This document shows positions 6,402 through 8,886 of a DNA stretch of 8,886 nucleotides, piece by piece. This stretch comes from Desulfobacterales bacterium. GTDB taxonomy: Bacteria > Desulfobacterota > Desulfobacteria > Desulfobacterales > Desulfosalsimonadaceae. A program made the translations under genes and the position numbers. The notes under the pieces are model-generated. The model had not been told where the DNA came from and did no database searches. It saw nothing but the letters and a program-made list of their open reading frames with translations. The DNA lies in the NCBI GenBank assembly GCA_007135795.1, contig SLIE01000364.1:1-8886 (forward strand), in the 5' to 3' direction. The first letter of the stretch is position 1, and each line of letters begins with the position of its first letter.

Positions 6402-7945
6402 TATTTTTTTCTGAGTTTCGGCTTTTCAATTTTACCCGTGGGGTTTCTGGGAACAGCGTCGAATATCAACCGCCGGGGGCGCTGATATCGGGGGAGGGCG
6501 AGACAGTGCGTCAGTATCTCTTTTTCCGTTACTGGTCTTCCATTTTTAAGTGATATTACCGCTGCAACGATCTCCCCGAGACGTTCGTCCGGCAGACCAA
6601 TAACCGCTGCATCCAGAATATCGTCATGCGTCATCAGGAAATTTTCAATTTCCACGGGGAATATATTTTCTCCCCCTGAAATGATAATATCCTTTTTGCG
6701 ATCTACCAGCCATAAAAACCCGTCTTCATCCTGCCTGACAATATCTCCGGTATGCAACCACCCCTTGTTTAATACGGCTTTGGAAGCTTCAGGGTTTTTG
6801 TAATACCCTTCCATGATACCAGGGCCCTTCACCAGCAACTCGCCGGCCAAATTTCGGGGTTGATCGACACCCGTTTCGCTTACAACCCGACATTCCCAAT
6901 CGAACCCGGGGATTCCGATTGCTCCGATTTTATGACTGTTTCCGATTCCCAGATGAACACACCCCGGGCCTGTTGCTTCAGTCAAGCCGTAATTGGTGTC
7001 ATACTCCTGGTGCGGAAAATACCGTTTCCATTTTTCTATGAGGGTTGGCGGAACCGGCTGGGCACCGATATGCATCAGGCGCCACTGCTCAAGGTCGTAA
7101 TCCTCAAGTGCGATCTCCCTGTTTTCAAGCGCAACAATAATGTCATGAGCCCACGGAACCAGCAGCCAGGCAATGGTAACCTTTTCTTCGGAAACAGTTT
7201 GCAGAATGCTGCGGGGGCTTACCCCTTTCAGCAAGACGGATTTGGCCCCGACCACAAAATTACCAAACCAGTGCATCTTGGCACCTGCATGATAAAGAGG
7301 GGGAATACAGAGGAAATTGTCCTGGTGAACCTGGTTGTGATGCCGGTTTTCCAGGTAACAGGCAAACTCGAGTTGACGGTGTCTGAAAAAAACGCCCTTG
7401 GGAACGCCCGTGGTCCCCGAAGTAAAATAAATACCCGCGCCATCGCATGAATCTATTTTGTTCCCGATCTCCGAGCTCTCCCCGCCGGAAACAATATCAT
7501 CGTACGAGAGGGCAAAATCAGGGCAGTATGCGGATGGACCGGAATATATATAAGATGTTACGCTATTGTCCAGAAACGGTTTGACGCTCTTGAGCCGTTC
7601 GATAAATTCGCTTCCAAAAACAAGCCCTTTTGCTTCGCACAAGAGGGTACATCGTTTAATATCTTCCGCACCAAAACGAAAATTAAGCGGCACGGCCACG
7701 GCGCCGGATCTCAGGATGCCAAAATATACCGGCAACCAATGAATGTCATTTGTCATCAATAGAACAACCCGATCCCCTTTTCGAATCCCCGTGCCGCAAA
7801 GAAAATGAGCAAAAGCATTTGATAACCGATCAAACTGGGCCCATGAGATTTCACGTCGCATGTCAATCTCCGGGATACGTTCGATCAATGCGATTTTATC
7901 ACCGTACATCCTTGCGTTGCGAGCTAATATTTCCGTGATTTGCAT
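6395..7945 (-). CDS. AMP-forming acyl-CoA synthetase (fatty/organic acid-CoA ligase)
   Basis: This 516-residue class I adenylate-forming enzyme activates a carboxylic acid with ATP to an acyl-adenylate and transfers it to CoA. The motifs are complete: the P-loop-like YFTSGTTGVPKG (173-184), YGLTEATG (319-326), LHTGD (397-401) followed by DGFLWLVDRKKDIIISGGEN (408-427), the hinge and A8 region, and PTGK with the catalytic Lys (K505) near the C-terminus. Length and motif set fit medium/long-chain or aromatic acid-CoA ligases; the acid is not readable by eye. The ATG at 7945 is chosen because AAGGA (7955-7951) sits 5 bases upstream and the family's N-terminus starts here. The open frame continues upstream to 8119 but that translation is low-complexity intergenic sequence. 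It follows the dnaK terminator, so it needs its own promoter. No terminator is seen at its 3' end, which overlaps the convergent small gene by 7 bases. Confidence 0.85.
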   Translation of the reverse strand: MQITEILARNARMYGDKIALIERIPEIDMRREISWAQFDRLSNAFAHFLCGTGIRKGDRVVLLMTNDIHWLPVYFGILRSGAVAVPLNFRFGAEDIKRCTLLCEAKGLVFGSEFIERLKSVKPFLDNSVTSYIYSGPSAYCPDFALSYDDIVSGGESSEIGNKIDSCDGAGIYFTSGTTGVPKGVFFRHRQLEFACYLENRHHNQVHQDNFLCIPPLYHAGAKMHWFGNFVVGAKSVLLKGVSPRSILQTVSEEKVTIAWLLVPWAHDIIVALENREIALEDYDLEQWRLMHIGAQPVPPTLIEKWKRYFPHQEYDTNYGLTEATGPGCVHLGIGNSHKIGAIGIPGFDWECRVVSETGVDQPRNLAGELLVKGPGIMEGYYKNPEASKAVLNKGWLHTGDIVRQDEDGFLWLVDRKKDIIISGGENIFPVEIENFLMTHDDILDAAVIGLPDERLGEIVAAVISLKNGRPVTEKEILTHCLALPRYQRPRRLIFDAVPRNPTGKIEKPKLRKKYY

Positions 7946-7994
7946 AATTTTCCTTCTTCCGGTCAGCGTGTGGGGCGGGTATAAAACAAAGCAA

Positions 7995-8021
7995 TTTCGT
8001 GTCTTTCGTGTTTTCCGTGAA
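7995..8021. repeat. Three tandem 9-base units, TTTCGTGTC-like
   Basis: TTTCGTGTC, TTTCGTGTT and TTCCGTGAA follow one another with an exact 9-base period (7995-8003, 8004-8012, 8013-8021). Similar strings of TTTCGTG units are, to my recollection, common in intergenic DNA of many environmental bacteria, so this is probably one copy of a widespread intergenic repeat. It lies 50 bases upstream of the acyl-CoA synthetase start, inside what must be its transcript leader or promoter region. Confidence 0.5.
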
Positions 8022-8064
8022 CTATGATGGTTTCTGTTTTGGATCGCAAAGACGAAGACAAAAG

Positions 8065-8080
8065 TGGAAAACGGTTTCCA
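8065..8080. promoter_or_regulatory. LacI-family-like operator palindrome
   Basis: TGGAAAACGGTTTCCA has perfect 6-base arms (TGGAAA/TTTCCA) around a central CG dinucleotide. That is the general layout of LacI/GalR-family operators, including CcpA and PurR sites. It lies 119 bases upstream of the acyl-CoA synthetase start, in a region that must hold that gene's promoter. I do not see a clear -35/-10 pair beside it. No LacI-type regulator gene is in the window. Confidence 0.35.
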
Positions 8081-8220
8081 TTTCAGGCACTGAATAGCAA
8101 AAGAAATGCAAAGGATCAATCAAAAACAATCGAAGGAAAATCATGAAACAACCTATGCCCTATGAATCCAAATGCGATTTCATTAACCCGTAAATAGAAT
8201 CTCTCCGCGCTTTTCAACTA

Positions 8221-8255
8221 AAAAGACCCCGTGCAACTTGCGCATGCACGGGGTC
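8221..8255 (-). terminator. Rho-independent terminator of dnaK
   Basis: On the minus strand an 11-base-pair GC-rich stem (GACCCCGTGCA, 8255-8245, with TGCACGGGGTC, 8235-8225) closes a 9-base loop and is followed directly by TTTT (8224-8221). It begins 45 bases after the dnaK stop codon. It should separate dnaK from the acyl-CoA synthetase gene on the same strand. Confidence 0.85.
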
Positions 8256-8300
8256 CTTATGGTCTGCGATTACCGCCAGCAAATATCTTCTGGCGACTTG

Positions 8301-8886
8301 TTACTTCTTGGTATCGTCAACTTCTTCGTAGTCTGCATCCACCACGTCTTCATCCTGGGTGGTACCGGACTGCGGCTCACCTTCCGGACCGCCCTGTGCG
8401 GCGCCTTCCTGGGAAGCCTGCTGGTACATGGTTTCTGCAAGTTTATGAGAGGCCTGTTGCAATTCCTCACTTAAGCGATTAATTTCATCCGCATCATTAC
8501 CTTCGATCGCTTTTTTCAATTTTTCCGAGATTGATTCGATATTTTGCTTTGTTGGTGCATCGACTTTATCACCAAGCTCCTTAAGCGATTTGGAGGTTGA
8601 ATAAATTAACGAGTCCGCGTTGTTTTTTGCTTCCACAAGCGCCCGTTTCTTTTTATCCTCCTCGGCATGCGCCTCAGCCTCCTTAACCAATCTTTCAATA
8701 TCCGCATCGCTCAATCCGCTTGTAGCCGTAATCCGGATTGACTGCTCTTTATTTGTGGCCTTGTCGGTTGCCGATACATTGACAATGCCATTTGCATCAA
8801 TATCAAACGCAACTTCAATTTGAGGAACACCGCGGGGCGCCGGCGGTATATCAGTCAATTCAAACCTGCCCAATGTCTTGTTATCG
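8301..8886 (-). CDS. dnaK: Chaperone DnaK (Hsp70), C-terminal part
   Basis: The window holds the last 194 residues of DnaK, the ATP-driven cytoplasmic chaperone that binds exposed hydrophobic peptides and works with DnaJ and GrpE. The first complete codons read [20 protein letters not shown], the universally conserved end of the substrate-binding beta domain, followed by [20 protein letters not shown]. The helical lid follows ([19 protein letters not shown] onward). The end is a Gly/Gln-rich linker and an acidic tail, [12 protein letters not shown], typical of bacterial DnaK and used for co-chaperone contacts. The reading frame runs off the window edge, so the ATPase domain lies outside; a TTG in frame at 8873 is an internal Leu, not a start. 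No dnaJ follows, and a strong terminator closes the unit. Confidence 0.95.
   Translation of the reverse strand, partial: DNKTLGRFELTDIPPAPRGVPQIEVAFDIDANGIVNVSATDKATNKEQSIRITATSGLSDADIERLVKEAEAHAEEDKKKRALVEAKNNADSLIYSTSKSLKELGDKVDAPTKQNIESISEKLKKAIEGNDADEINRLSEELQQASHKLAETMYQQASQEGAAQGGPEGEPQSGTTQDEDVVDADYEEVDDTKK

Noticed and set aside
6148..6414. Second 88-codon plus-strand frame overlapping the small gene
   Set aside because: It has no ribosome-binding site, and its translation is less protein-like than that of the frame starting at 6135.
7946..8119. N-terminal extension of the acyl-CoA synthetase (58 residues)
   Set aside because: The family N-terminus begins at the ATG at 7945, which has its own ribosome-binding site. 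The extension translates intergenic DNA that contains the 9-base repeat and the operator-like palindrome.

Overview
This is a bacterial window. The genes are most like those of Desulfobacterota (former Deltaproteobacteria) or a similar strictly anaerobic, organic-acid-metabolising lineage. That placement rests on the mix of genes: a clostridial-type diaminopimelate decarboxylase, a very long acetyl-CoA hydrolase/transferase-family protein, a PEPCK-like protein, an AMP-forming acyl-CoA ligase and DnaK. It is a moderate-confidence inference. There are no RNA genes, CRISPR arrays, transposases or phage genes. Apart from the 5' end, the window looks like ordinary chromosome.

Layout, left to right. 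Positions 1-517 are AT-rich and hold no intact gene. A minus-strand open frame at 155-361 reads like the C-terminus of a protein but has no usable start, and a probable promoter for the next gene lies at 422-450. A lysA-type decarboxylase (518-1789, +) follows. Its 3' end faces the PEPCK-like gene across an intergenic region with two sets of strong inverted repeats (1794-1819 and 1842-1912). Next come two minus-strand genes: a CoA-transferase-family gene (3648-5837) and, 74 bases downstream, the PEPCK-like gene (1924-3573), each with a good sigma70-like promoter. A small plus-strand gene of unknown function (6135-6401) runs tail-to-tail into an AMP-forming acyl-CoA ligase gene (6395-7945, -), overlapping it by 7 bases. 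The ligase's upstream region carries a LacI-family-like operator palindrome and a 9-base tandem repeat. The window ends with the 3' part of dnaK (8301-8886, -) and its clear rho-independent terminator (8221-8255).

How the genes may work together: the ligase would activate carboxylic acids to acyl-CoA with ATP, and the CoA transferase could move CoA between acids. A PEPCK normally links oxaloacetate and PEP. The main surprise is that this PEPCK-like protein keeps the fold motifs and the nucleotide P-loop lysine but lacks all three protein ligands of the catalytic Mn2+ and the usual substrate-binding arginine. It may therefore be a neofunctionalised or inactive relative rather than a working PEPCK. 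LysA and DnaK are housekeeping genes with no evident link to the others.
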